Below, piece after piece: positions 46,779-57,600 of a stretch of DNA of 64,000 nucleotides (position 1 is the stretch's first letter; the number at the start of each line of letters is the position of its first letter). The DNA lies in NCBI GenBank assembly GCA_032358255.1, contig JAULBX010000003.1:248001-312000 (forward strand). The letters run 5' to 3'. The notes below the pieces were generated by a model. The model saw only the letters and a program-made list of their open reading frames with translations. It made no database searches and was not told where the DNA came from. A program made the position numbers and the translations under genes. Source of the DNA: Heterotrichella gracilis (Eukaryota > Sar > Xanthophyceae > Tribonematales > Xanthonemataceae).

Positions 46779-47341
46779 CTACGGTTGCTTCACCCTCCTT
46801 TGCACCCGTTCGTCCAGCAGCGGCTTGACGCCGTATCCTGCTAACAAGCCTCCAACAAGAAACAACCTGCGAAAACGAAGGGCTCCATCCTCATCCACTG
46901 CCCAGTAGTCTTGTTGACATCAACCCAGCAAAATCCCAAACAATGCATGCATAAGCTAAAGCCTTCGTACCCAGTGGTGAGGGGTGATAGGCGGTGCTTG
47001 ACGCAAGTGCTGACGAACACAGTTGTTTCCACGACGTGTGCCAACATCCCCAAGCCGACAACGCCTTGAAAGGTCTCTGCGGACCTGCATCACAGAGCGC
47101 ATGCATGTCATGCACCCCACCATGCATGCATGCCTTGCAACCTAGGTGCAACAACACGTAGTCTGGCTTTGTTCTCAAAGTTGCGGTCTCCGAACTGTTC
47201 CACGTACCCAAAGACATAGACTCCAGCCCAGTGCAGTCGCCTAAGGTACCCAATTGAAAGGTCGGGTGCAAATGCAGCTGCAACCGAGGCACAAAACACC
47301 AACGAAACAACCAGGAACAGCGCAACATTTGCCAACGCCAT
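46779..47341 (-). CDS. Small integral membrane protein, TMEM254-like
   Basis: Three phase-consistent exons (47341-47208, 47084-46971, 46866-46779) give 111 aa. The first segment, NVALFLVVSLVFCASVAAAF, is a signal anchor or first membrane helix. Exon 2 carries GLGMLAHVVETTVFVSTC and exon 3 LFLVGGLLAGYGVKPLL followed by a basic tail (ERVQRRVKQP). The HVVETTVFVSTC...LSPLTTGLFLVGGLLAG pattern resembles the TMEM254/DUF4499 family, where a His-x-x-Glu helix is followed by a Cys and a second helix. The match is by pattern only. The exon 1 donor was chosen because GTACGT at 47207 restores phase. Function unknown. Confidence 0.6.
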
Positions 47342-48380
47342 GTCTCCACCTAGTATTTGCCCTCACAAAACAGTTCCAGCTTGAGTTGATTGCAGTCCTG
47401 AGGCTAGACAAGGGTTTCACTGGGCAGATTCACTCCGACTGTTGCAGGCTTAGTGTCACTTTAGCGCTCTGCAGAGACAATCTTGAACCTGGAGGCAGCT
47501 TGACTACCGGTAGCCAAACTTCGCTCGGTCAGGTTTATCATCCGCGTTAAGGCCTCGCCGAGCTAGCGATAGGCGGGAACCTGAGAACGTGTAGCGTTCA
47601 ACAATACACGACATCCGTTCCAGGTACCTTCCCTCACCAGCCCCAGCCCTGGAGATGCAGGGGGAGCATTTCCCGAGCAACTATTTTTTATCATGGCCAG
47701 TTAGAAAGAGCTTATACGGCGGAAAGGGACCGATTGAGCCACCTTTTGCGCCATCGTGATTCAAGGAGGACAACTGAAACAGCAACTTGGGTGGGATGCT
47801 ACTGCGCTGTACACTTGCACCTCCGCTTCTACGACGGCTGGTAGGACCACTCGGCTGCTGGCGTCTCTTTCGAACGTAAGCGAGTTGCTGCTCATTTTTC
47901 CCACCGCTGATGTAGTATACTAGGACTATGGTGGTGACAGCATATGTGTAGGTTTGGCTGGCAAGGGGTCCTTCCAACTATGTTTGGCTGTGTGCAGGGT
48001 GGCAATTGAGAAGCCTTTTTATCGCTGCCTTCACACCAAAGTCAAAGCCGCTGATTCAGGTACTTGAGCATAGCCAAATGGCTCATCACCACCACCACCA
48101 CCACCACCACCACCACCACCACCACCACCACCGCATCACCCAGTGCACCACACCCTCACATGACCACCACGTCACACCACCATCACCCGCTGGTCCGCTA
48201 TGACAACACACCACCACCAGTACCACCCACTGCTTTTCACACCTGCAGGACCCACCACCAGAACAACCATCACCAACCCAACGTTGCAGGAGACCACTCA
48301 ACCATCACCACTACCACCCACTTCTCCCCTCACCCGCAGGGCCCCACGCCACCACCACCATCCGCGCACAGCCCGTAACC
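47342..48380. other. Divergent upstream region of the TMEM254-like and UVDE genes
   Basis: The two genes diverge, so both promoters lie here. UVDE may have an additional upstream exon: a CCCGCAG acceptor lies at about 48334-48340 and its frame runs into the first called ATG. No other gene is supported. Confidence 0.4.
48085..48132 (+). repeat. (CAC)n microsatellite
   Basis: About 16 uninterrupted CAC/CCA units lie upstream of the UVDE coding start, followed by a longer CCACC-rich stretch to about 48360. Confidence 0.97.
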
Positions 48381-51300
48381 ATGCACTCCCCTGGGCCCTC
48401 GCCCGCCACCCCATCCCCGTCGCCAGCCCCCGCCAGCCCCAACCTAGGGTATGCCTGCCTCAACCTCACGCTCCGCCTCTCCAAGCCACCTGTGTTCACA
48501 AATCGGGACTGCATCCAGCGGACCATGCAGGCCAAGGGGGTGGCTTACCTGAGCGAGCTGGCGTTGCAAAACACGCGCGACCTCATTCCCATCATCCAGT
48601 GGAACCACGACCACGGGATACACTTCTTCAGGTATTAAGTGGTGCCTGGGACGGTGGCGTGGATTCGCAGGACCTTAGAAGAGATGCACTTGGGTAATTT
48701 GGCAACCTAGCCACACCCTATACTAGGGTTTAGGCCAGGGGTGCAGCATACCCTGAGTAAGCTGGTGTTGCAGAACGCGCCCGACCTCATACCCATCAGT
48801 TAGTGGAAACTTATTTTTCCTTGGCAACCCATTTTATGTTCCATGACCTCTCCTTGCAGGCTCAGCTCCAACATCTTCCCCTGGTGCTCGGAGATTCCCA
48901 GCCTGCAGGACCTCCCCGATTGGGCCGCTATACGATCCAACCTGGAGGCGGCAGGGGCCCTGGCACGGCGCCTGGGCCAGCGCCTGACCTACCACCCCGA
49001 CCACTTTGTGCAGCTGGCAAGCGAGAACGAGGAGCTGGTGGCTAAGGGGCTGGCACAGTTGGAGCACCACGCACAGGTAGGGTTAGGGTAGTGGTTGGGG
49101 TTGTAGGATGTAGGGTCTAGAGCAGGCGGCCAAGGGGCTGGCGAAGCTGAAGCACCTCGCGCAGGTGGGTGTAGGGTTTTTTAGGGTTTGGGTTTAAGGG
49201 TTTGGGGCTTCAGATGAAGGGGGCACGTTGTTGGGCTACTCAAATTTGATTTAGACTCTAGAGCTTGTGCCATGGATGCTGAGCTGGAGCACGACATGGC
49301 TGGGCAAGGCCTTACATTAGGGTTTACAAACCGCTTTAGCCTGGCTCTTGCAGTACATTGGTTCAGAGATTTACGTTTACAAAAGCACGTTGCCCCCATT
49401 GGCGCATGCACCCCTTGGGTAGGCTTCACACCCTAATGTAGGGTTTACCCTCAACTGAAATCCCCATACCCGGCTCCACAGGTGTTGGACGCTATGGGCT
49501 TTCCCCCCTCCCATGACAACAAGGTCAACATCCACGTAGGCGGGGTCTATGGGGACAAGGCAGCCAGCATGGCCCGCTTTGCCGCCAACTTTGCACGGCT
49601 GAGTGAAGGCTGTCGGGCCCGCCTGACGCTGGAAAACGATGACAGGCCCAATGGGTACTCCATCACTGACCTTCTACCGCTGAGCCGTCAGACGGGGATC
49701 CCGCTGGTGTTTGATTTCCACCACCATAAGTTCTGCACAGGTAGGGGCAGCTTGCATGGGCGTCCATCTAGGGTGCAATAATGAGTTTTAGGGTTTTTGG
49801 GTGGTTGACATCAGGGTAATGGGTATTTTAGTTCTGCCCTATTTTCACTCTGCTGTCAGACAGGATTCTTGCTGTTGGTTGCTCTTTACCACCTCAACTG
49901 TTGCATGAGTAAGCACTGACTCTATCCCGGGGAAGAGCTGGGACACATGTGTCTAAGCGATCATCCCTTGCGCAGGTGGCCTGACTGAAGAGGAGGCTTT
50001 CAAAGCCGCTCTGTCCACGTGGCCCCCGGGGGTGCGCCCTGTGGTGCATTGGAGTGAGAGCCAGGAGGGCAGGCGGGCGCATGCGCACAGCGACTTTGTG
50101 GGGGGGCTGCCCATGAACCTGTATGGGCTGGAGGGGCAGGTGAGTGGAGGGGGGGTATATCGGTTGCTGAGTCACCTCCAGCAATCAGCTGCGATTCATA
50201 TCAGAGCACTTGTGCTGCCAGCGGTGCGCCATCATGGTACCTATATTAATATGTGTGCATTCCTATGATTGCGAGTTATTTGCTAGGCGCCTAATCACGC
50301 ATTTTTACAATTGTGGGTCGATGGCTAAGTGAAAGGGGAGAATGTGTCCCCTTCTGGTTGACGCCATGGTTGAAGTCAGGAGCTTGTTACTTTATTCCCT
50401 TTCAGTGTCATTCTATCATTTTGGTGGATATACTGCCTGCAGGTTGACGTCATGGTTGAGGCGAAGGCCAAGGAGCTAGCGGTACTAGAGTACAGGAGGG
50501 GAGTGACAAGGGAGGTGGCAGCAGCAACAAACGAGGTGTTTGTCAGGTACGATTATATCTGAATCACGGCACAATTTTTTTTGGAGAGATTACACTGGCT
50601 TATGCGATGTTATTTTGGCAGAATAATTCATGCACAAGTTCATAGACGCATGAATTTATATTCTTAGTTGGGTCCATTTCAAAAGTCACATCTGATAACA
50701 CGACAACATTGCAAGAATGCTGTTGAAGTCAATATTTTGCTTTTGCAATCTTGTGTTGGTGGAGTCATTAAGGTAATTTTATCCCATGCTCGTATCTATT
50801 TAACCTGCTATTGTGGACAGGTACTACAAGACCACCCCCCAGGGGAAGGTTGTCAAGGTGGAAGAGGGGGAGGAAGAGGAGGAGGAGGTGGTGGTCAAGC
50901 AAACTAGGCGGAGGGGGAACAAGGATCTGCCTGCGGGGGATGAGGGTCAGGAAACCACAACCACAGCCACAGCCACAGTTGCATCCACAGCCACAGCAAC
51001 AGCAGTCGTCAATGGCGCCAAGGGGAAGAAAAGGAAGAGCGGCACCCAAGGGGAGAGTGGTATTCAGGTGAAGGAGGAGGTTGACCTGGAAGTGGCCACC
51101 ACCACTGTCAAGGCTGCTTCCAAGCCCAGGAGGAAGAAAACCGATCCCATTTCCAGCAATGGCGAGGGGCATGGACCTGAACTAACCAAGGAGAAGGGTG
51201 GGGCCAAGGTCTCGGTGGCCAAGGGGAGGAAATCAGCGGCCAAGGGGAAGGCTGTAAAGGTGGAGGATGAGGAGGCAGGGGAGCAGCAAGGTGCAACTGC

Positions 51301-51427
51301 CAGCCTGGGCGTCAGTAGCGCAGCTGGGCAAGTGGATGTTGAGGCCATTACCACACCGCCGGCAAAGGCTGCAAAGCGCAGGGGCAGGACCAGTAAGTCG
51401 CAGGCAGGGGCAACCCAGGAGGTCTGA
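48381..51427 (+). CDS. UVE1: UV-damage endonuclease (UVDE/Uve1 family) with Lys-rich C-terminal tail
   Basis: Six phase-consistent exons: 48381-48631, 48860-49076, 49482-49740, 49976-50139, 50443-50546 and 50821-51427, about 533 aa from the first ATG (an upstream exon could extend it). The TIM-barrel core shows NLGYACLNLTLR, RLSSNIFPWCSE, VNIHVGGVYGDKAA, RLTLENDDRPNGYS, TGIPLVFDFHHHKFC and PVVHWSESQEGRRAHAHSDF, the conserved metal-binding His/Glu/Asp segments of UVDE. This enzyme nicks 5' to UV photoproducts and some other lesions independently of nucleotide-excision repair; it is best known from fission yeast and Bacillus. Exon 6 encodes about 200 residues of acidic then Lys/Ala-rich tail with repeated KRK/GRK/AKG motifs, likely a nuclear-localisation and DNA-binding extension. 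Intron copies of exon edges lie at about 48740-48800 and 49115-49165. Confidence 0.93.
48738..48800 (+). repeat. Intronic copy of UVDE exon 1 3' part
   Basis: TACCCTGAGTAAGCTGGTGT and GACCTCATACCCATCA at about 48750-48798 repeat the exon 1 coding stretch at about 48546-48598 in diverged form. Confidence 0.85.
49112..49168 (+). repeat. Intronic copy of UVDE exon 2 3' edge
   Basis: GGCCAAGGGGCTGGCGAAGC through CGCGCAGGTGGG at about 49128-49168 repeats the true exon 2 end and donor at about 49039-49080. Confidence 0.88.
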
Positions 51428-52629
51428 GCGAGGAAATGAGAATCAGAATTAATTCGCATTATTTGCCGACATGGTGTGCCATGTTGGCTATTCAACCTTG
51501 CAACATATACCGTAAATGTATCCTCATTCGTGCTTACTCGTACTCCACGCGTGGGAGTTCAGCACTTATTTTAGTGTACCAGCCCACCATATGGGCTAGC
51601 AGCAGGCTACATTTTTCATCACGGCCCAGTCATGGCAGCTTATTTCATATGGAAATATGAGAATATTCTCTATGAAATAGGGAATGGGTATCCCTTGTTG
51701 GGACACCCATGGCTAACAGCCATTGCAATTGGTTCTCAATCTTGTGATTTGCAGGCTATGCTTGGCAGCTGCTGACTCGGTGGGGTTATTCCAGCGTGGA
51801 CTTGTTCTCCTTGCTATTGCCAATAATGGCGTGCAAGTATACAATTTTATTGGGTATGTTTGCTCACAGTTATATCTATATCTGTTCCTGTGAGTGCGCG
51901 CCAGATCGCTGTCTACGTTGGACAGCACTTGAATAGCACACCGTGATTGTGCCGCACTGGCGGTTGCTATACTTCATCTACAGTGCGCATGGCTTGCACT
52001 TATTACATGTTCGCTTACCATGCATGTAATTGACTCAAAGGCCTAATTTGTGGATGTCAGTTTACTCCTCCTTTACCATCGAGGCCGCCTCACATGGTGA
52101 CCATGCGGGGGATATTGTGTAGTGATGTTGCAAATCAGGGGGCCGGCGCACAAGGGTTATACGTTAAACCACTGGACTCATCAGATATCAGATATGTGCT
52201 ATGCCATCACCTTGTGACCCACATGCTTGGCAAATACTGTGACTTTGCGTAGAATCTGCTCAAGTCCTTAGGGTTGCAGATTAGGGTTTTGGGTTGTGGG
52301 TCCACCTTTTTCCACCCGAGCCCCATGACATGCTTTTCAAGCCGTCAAGCTGGCCAAATGGTAGTTTGTTGCGTCAAAGAAGTTGGCACCCTTGCATGGT
52401 GTAGCAAAAAGTAAATAGGTGCTGATATTGTAACCAGGACTTCGTTATGCCGCTGGTTTCCATTGCCAGTGGGTGAATGTAGCACTCCTTGCCTTACGTT
52501 GAACGTGTCATATAGGCAAGAACAGACTTTCTCGACAGTTGCAGTGGTCACTCTTGTGCACGCTGATCAGCAAGCCACTTCAAAGCAGTCACTGGGGCTA
52601 AGCCTTGCTACATACTCGAGATAGGACCC
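51428..52629. other. Spacer between UVDE and the BTB gene
   Basis: 3' flank of UVDE and promoter of the BTB gene. AT-richer than the coding regions, with one TTAGGGTT motif near 52284. No supported gene or RNA. Confidence 0.4.
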
Positions 52630-54045
52630 ATGGCTTCATCAGCGTCATCAGCCGCTGCCCCCCCAACAAAACTGGCAACAGTGAAACAGGAGATCCAGAC
52701 TGTCATACGGGACAACCTTCGCTCCATTTTATCCAACGATGTCTCCTTTTCGTGCAAGGATGGCGTCAAGGTGCCAGCCAACAGAGCCTTCCTGGCAGCA
52801 TGGTGCCCCTACTTTGAGAGCCTGCTGTTTGGAGGCATGAGGGAGTCTGGCGTGAGCGATGTGTCCCTGCCGGATGCCTCCAGCAGCGCATTCAAGCTGG
52901 CGCTGGACTTGCTTTACACTGGGGAGGTAGACAGCATCCAGGCCAATTCCACTGCTGTGGAGGCACACTGCTTGGCGTCACAGTACTGCCTTGACGGGCT
53001 GTGCTGGGCAATCGAGCTTGCTATCACCAAGGTTGTGACACCAGCCACAGTCGGGGATATCTTGACAGCAGCGTTGGTGCGCAAGGCAGAGCCGCTGCAG
53101 GCCGTTGCCCTGACAGCCCTCCACACCATGGACAGCAGTGACCTCACCTTCACTGGCTACTCTCTGCCAGCTGTGCAGTGGTTGCTGCAAGAAAAGCGTG
53201 CAGTGAGCTTGCCCGTGACCCAGGAGCAGCTGGTGGTGCAGTTGGTACAGTGGGGCAAGGACCAGGCTGACCAACTTGTTGAGGACGAGGCTGCAGGCGG
53301 GTCTCAGTCAGCCATGGCGTAACTGCTGCAGCCCTTGTGGGACCTGATAGACTTCACGCAAGTGCAGCCACGGGTCGTAGCGGAGCACCTGGAGGCAAAG
53401 GGGCTCTTAAGCCAGGAGCAGCTGCTGTGCGTATACAGGCAGCAGGCAATGGCGGCGGTACTTGACAGGGATGATCTTTTGGTGAATCAGGCAATGATTG
53501 GTAGTGGAGTGATACGAATGCAAGGGGCACTGGTGCAGCAAGCACCCTCTGCACAGCACTGCTCAGCCAGGACAACACGCAGCATTACAAGCGGGGTGCA
53601 TGCGTGGGAAGTCACTTTCACGCTTGACTCGAGCTCAGTGGGCACAGCTGCCTTGCCCAATGCACCCGCACCGCTGCTGAGCGTCGGTGTTGTTCAAGAT
53701 GGGTCCATCACCATGGACCAGTTTCTCCCTGGTGCGTCTGAGGCCATCATGCTCTGCAGCGATGGTTCATGGTGGATTGAAGGCAAGGAATCAGCAAGTA
53801 TTGGTCTCGGCACCTGGTCGCCCCGTTGCAAAGTGGCAATGGTGGTGGACATGGACAGCCCAATTCGTAAGCTGTTCGTACGGCTTGGTGATAGGGGCTC
53901 CTTCAGCTATGAAGTCGCAGGTGTGGCAAGCAAGATATACCCTGCAGTCAGCCTGAGGCACCCTGGGGCCGCAGCGTCCATGCGGCGCAGAGCTGTGAAG
54001 GAAGACGTGCTCGAGCTGGTGGGCAAAAACAGCAAGGAAACCTGA
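52630..54045 (+). pseudogene. Intronless BTB-BACK-SPRY-like gene with an in-frame stop
   Basis: A single reading frame runs from ATG 52630 to TGA 54043-54045, interrupted only by a TAA at 53320-53322. The first part (230 aa) contains a BTB/POZ domain: DVSFSCKDGVKVPANRAFLA, FESLLFGGMRESG, LALDLLYTGEVDSI. A BACK-like helical region follows. The second part continues the BACK region (PLWDLIDFTQVQPRVVAEHL) and then a SPRY-like beta-sandwich: SGVHAWEVTF, LLSVGVVQDG, CKVAMVVDMD, FSYEVAGVASKIYPAVSLRH. BTB-BACK proteins are typically substrate adaptors of CUL3 ubiquitin ligases. The stop falls at ATGGCG-TAA-CTGCTG, where one C-to-T change from CAA (Gln) would explain it. Other genes here use TAA as a true stop, so codon reassignment is unlikely. 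Recent pseudogene, read-through gene or assembly error are all possible. The absence of introns is exceptional in this window and suggests a retrocopy. Confidence 0.7.
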
Positions 54046-54670
54046 GGGTAGCAGCCACACAGCCGCGGCGGGGTCACGTCTTCAATACACACTTTTAGAA
54101 GCCTTCACCAAGTGTAAACCTCATGCTTGACATGTGACCGATATGTACACGGTTATATATGGCATTTAAATTTTTTGGTTGCTGGTTCCAGATACCAGCT
54201 GGACAAGGAATGAGTCACAGCATACGTATATGCCCTTGTGATCATCCCCTGTGGCGTTTCACAGCCCACAAGTGTGGAGGCTGGCTTTCTGGAAGATGTA
54301 ATGTCATCGGACACTACGCTTGTGACTACACAGCAACAATTGGTCAATAAGAGTGAAGAGCTTGTTGTCCACAGTATCGAGTACTCTGTGGGCACACAAC
54401 CCTCCCACTCCAGCTTTTTTGGGGTCTTACCAATAGCTCTGGTGCAGGAGATGTTTGCAAGCTAGGGTACAGCCTCAAACCCTATTACCCTAACAACTAC
54501 ACTTGTCGCCAAGCTCTTTTGGCAAAAGTTTTGTTAGGTGCAATGAAGTCCACGCCTGGGTGGTGTAAAAGGTAGGAGGTTAGAGGTATTCTAAAGTCCA
54601 CGTTGCGTGCGTCATATGTAAACCCTAAACGAAAACTTCATATATTATTACAGTCATCGCATTGGGCCTA
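54046..54670. other. Spacer upstream of MFS2
   Basis: Contains a plus-strand open stretch at 54264-54465 (beginning PTSVEAGFLEDVMSSD after a TTCACAG, ending LPIALVQEMF) that reads like protein but has no family match and no splice chain. Otherwise only spacer and the MFS2 promoter are expected. Confidence 0.35.
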
Positions 54671-57600
54671 ATGGACGAAGACTCGAGCAAACAAGATGTA
54701 GAGGATGACGAAAAGGGAGAGGAGGTCGTCTTGGTGGCTGCTCGCACAGGCCCTATGCTTGCTTGGTGGTACGAAACTCTGTCAATGCGTGAACGCACAT
54801 GCATGCATGCACCGTTGCATGCGGTTGGAACTTTGGTGTTGGCGTCAGTCTCTTGAATAATGCTATCTTGTTTTGACCGTTGCACTGCATACTAACGATA
54901 TGAGGTATGAGGTATTCGCCATTGCCGGGAGGGTAGTTGGGACAGCGAACGCCGCTAACCGGTGTCGATGCACACTGTGGGCAGCAATGCTGCCCTGCCC
55001 AATATGCATGCAATGTCGAACAGACTTCATTCGATGCATACTGTCCGCCGGATGGTGTCAATGCTTCGGAAACGTGCGCCATCCATTGGGCAAAGGGCAA
55101 CCGACACCCTCCCCTTGCTCCGCAGCCTGTGCGAGATGATGGAGGCCATGCAAGGCACCGTGCCCTTCACCATCGGGGTGTACATGGTTCGGTCCTTCTT
55201 GGAGAAGGATCACCCTGGGGAGACGCTGGATGAAGCCCACGTGTCACGCCTCACTGGGCTGCTGGTGAGGATTGAGGGTTTAGGGTTTAAGACGAAGGGT
55301 TTAGGGTTGAGGCGCGTACGGCGCCCGGCCGGGCCAATGCCATCCATGCACGCCACATAGGGCACCAGGTAGGGTTTAGGGTTGAAGTTGTATGTTGAGA
55401 CGCGCGAGGCGAAAGTGTCACGATTACCTCACTACCTGGTAGAGGGTTTGTGTGTATGGTGTAGGAAGGGTTGCCGCACATGAGGCTGAAGTGAAGGTAG
55501 GTCAAGCCCTACATCCCAGACCCAACAACTCTGCCTCCTGCCCACCACAAAGTGAGCTGTTGCCCGATGCTTAGGTGTAAGGTTTCACAACAACTGGCTT
55601 TGGGTTCAGGGTTCCATATTGAGGTTAGAGGTTACGAATCTTCACAACGGTAGCGCTACCTGCATTGTTCGTGTGCCGACGGACTTGCTTCGCCACATGG
55701 CCATACCCCTGCTAAGGATCCCCACTGACCATTTCCACCTCATACATCCCCATTCCCCACGCCCCAGGCTGCGCTTTTCTCCGGTGCCCAGTTCCTGACC
55801 GCCTTCTTCTGGGGCATGATGAGCGATAGAATTGGCAGAAAGGTGGGGATCAGCATTGCATTTGATCCGCTCCCCACAGCCCATGTGCTGGATCAGCAAT
55901 TCTATCAGGCTCCAATGCACCTTTCATTCCTTGTTGGTCACTTCCTCGACCCCCTCCATCCCCTTGTTTCTTACGTATCATTCAACCCCATGTACCCCGC
56001 AGCCTGTGGTTCTGATCGGCAACCTTTCGGGCGTTGTGTCCATGCTGTGGTTCGGCATGGCTACCACATACACATCAGCGGCACTGGCGAGGCTGGCAGG
56101 GGGGAGCTGCAACTTCATGTTCGGGTAGGGGGAAAGGAATGGGGGAGGGGCATAGTGATGTCATATCGGTGTACATGGCCAATGCCGCATGCATCACCCA
56201 CATGCACCAACCCACAAGCACAACCCCACATGCACCACCCCACCAAATGAACACGGTGTGATTGCGTGTAGACAGGGGTTGCAGAACACTCCATGCGGCA
56301 AGTTCCTCACACAATCGCCTGTAGCATCCACTTCATAGGGCATCATTCAGGGTTTTAGGGCATCATTTAGGGTTACTACCATCATGACAGCCAATCTTGA
56401 CCCAGTATCATCAAACGCAAAATGAACTCTAAATTTCAAGGCGGGTCTTGACACCGATGTTTTGGTCCCTTGCAGGGTGATCAAGAGCATCATCGGTGAA
56501 ACGGGGACGGCCAACGAGCAGGCCAAGGCGATGGGATACCTTACCCTGACGTGGGGTATGGGCGCAATCTTCGGCCCCGCTCTGGCCGGAGCCCTGGCCA
56601 TGCCCTGCCACAACTATGGGGATAGCTTCCCGATGTGTGGGGACGGAGGATTCCTGCAACGGAGGTGGGTGTCAGGGGCTGCCTTTAGTACAACTGCAGA
56701 GCTAGGTAGTCATGTGTGCCTTTGTGCACCAACCATACGCGCCAGAGTAGATATTTTACAGAGTAGGAACAATATACCGGTGATCACGTCAGGTTGGGCT
56801 CCGCAGGAAACCAGCTATAGAATACGCTTTCCAACATCCCCCCACGATTGGTTCTTAGAGACTGTACGCATGCATCGCCGCAGCCAACTAGTGCCATGTG
56901 GCTACTTAAAACCCTCCCTCTCCTCCCCTCCACCCACCAGGCCCTCCTTCCTCCCTGCGCTCTAGTCAGAATGCTGTGCCTCGTTGCCTACCCCTTACCT
57001 AGGGCTCTTCAGCTCCTAACCCCAGTTTCCCCTCCCCTCCCCTCATCCCCAGGCCCTTCTTCCTCCCCTGTGCGCTGGTCAGCATGCTGTGCCTCCTAGC
57101 ACTGGTCAGCAGCGCAATCCTGCTGGAGGAGACAAACCCACAAGTGCTGGCACGTAGGGGAGGAAGGGGGAGGGCGAGGGGAGGGGGCTACCTCCCCGTG
57201 TCAACCTCTTCTATTGTGTCACCCAAGCAAGGTGGGAAAGTTGATCCCCCAGGCATGGTGGCGCTGCATCTTGTGGATGTTAAACCCTAAACCCTACAGT
57301 TTAAAACCTAAAACCTGAGCAGAGGAGGGTGCCTAAGCCTACCTAATCATGTGCAAAGGGTGCCAGGGCTGTCGATAGGTGATTGTCAATGTTGGCACAT
57401 CTGTGGTAGCTCTAGCTTTCTTAGTTGCTTGGGTCATAGGCATGAGGGGTGTTGCCACACGACTTTAAAGCCTATCTGAGGTTTTGCATGCATTGTGCAG
57501 GGGGAGAGAGCTTGGACGCATCCAAGGGGGATTTTGAGCTCACTCCCCAGGACAGCGCCATGCAGCCCCCTGCCTCTGGCACCACCACTCCAATGCCTGA

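Noticed and set aside
47108-47341. TMEM254-like first exon extended to codon 77
   Set aside because: Only the donor GTACGT at 47207 gives a phase that joins the conserved second exon; the extension is intron read-through.
52630-54045. TAA reassigned to glutamine, as in some ulvophyte algae
   Set aside because: LHCA and MFS2 end naturally at TAA, and no other coding exon contains in-frame TAA or TAG.
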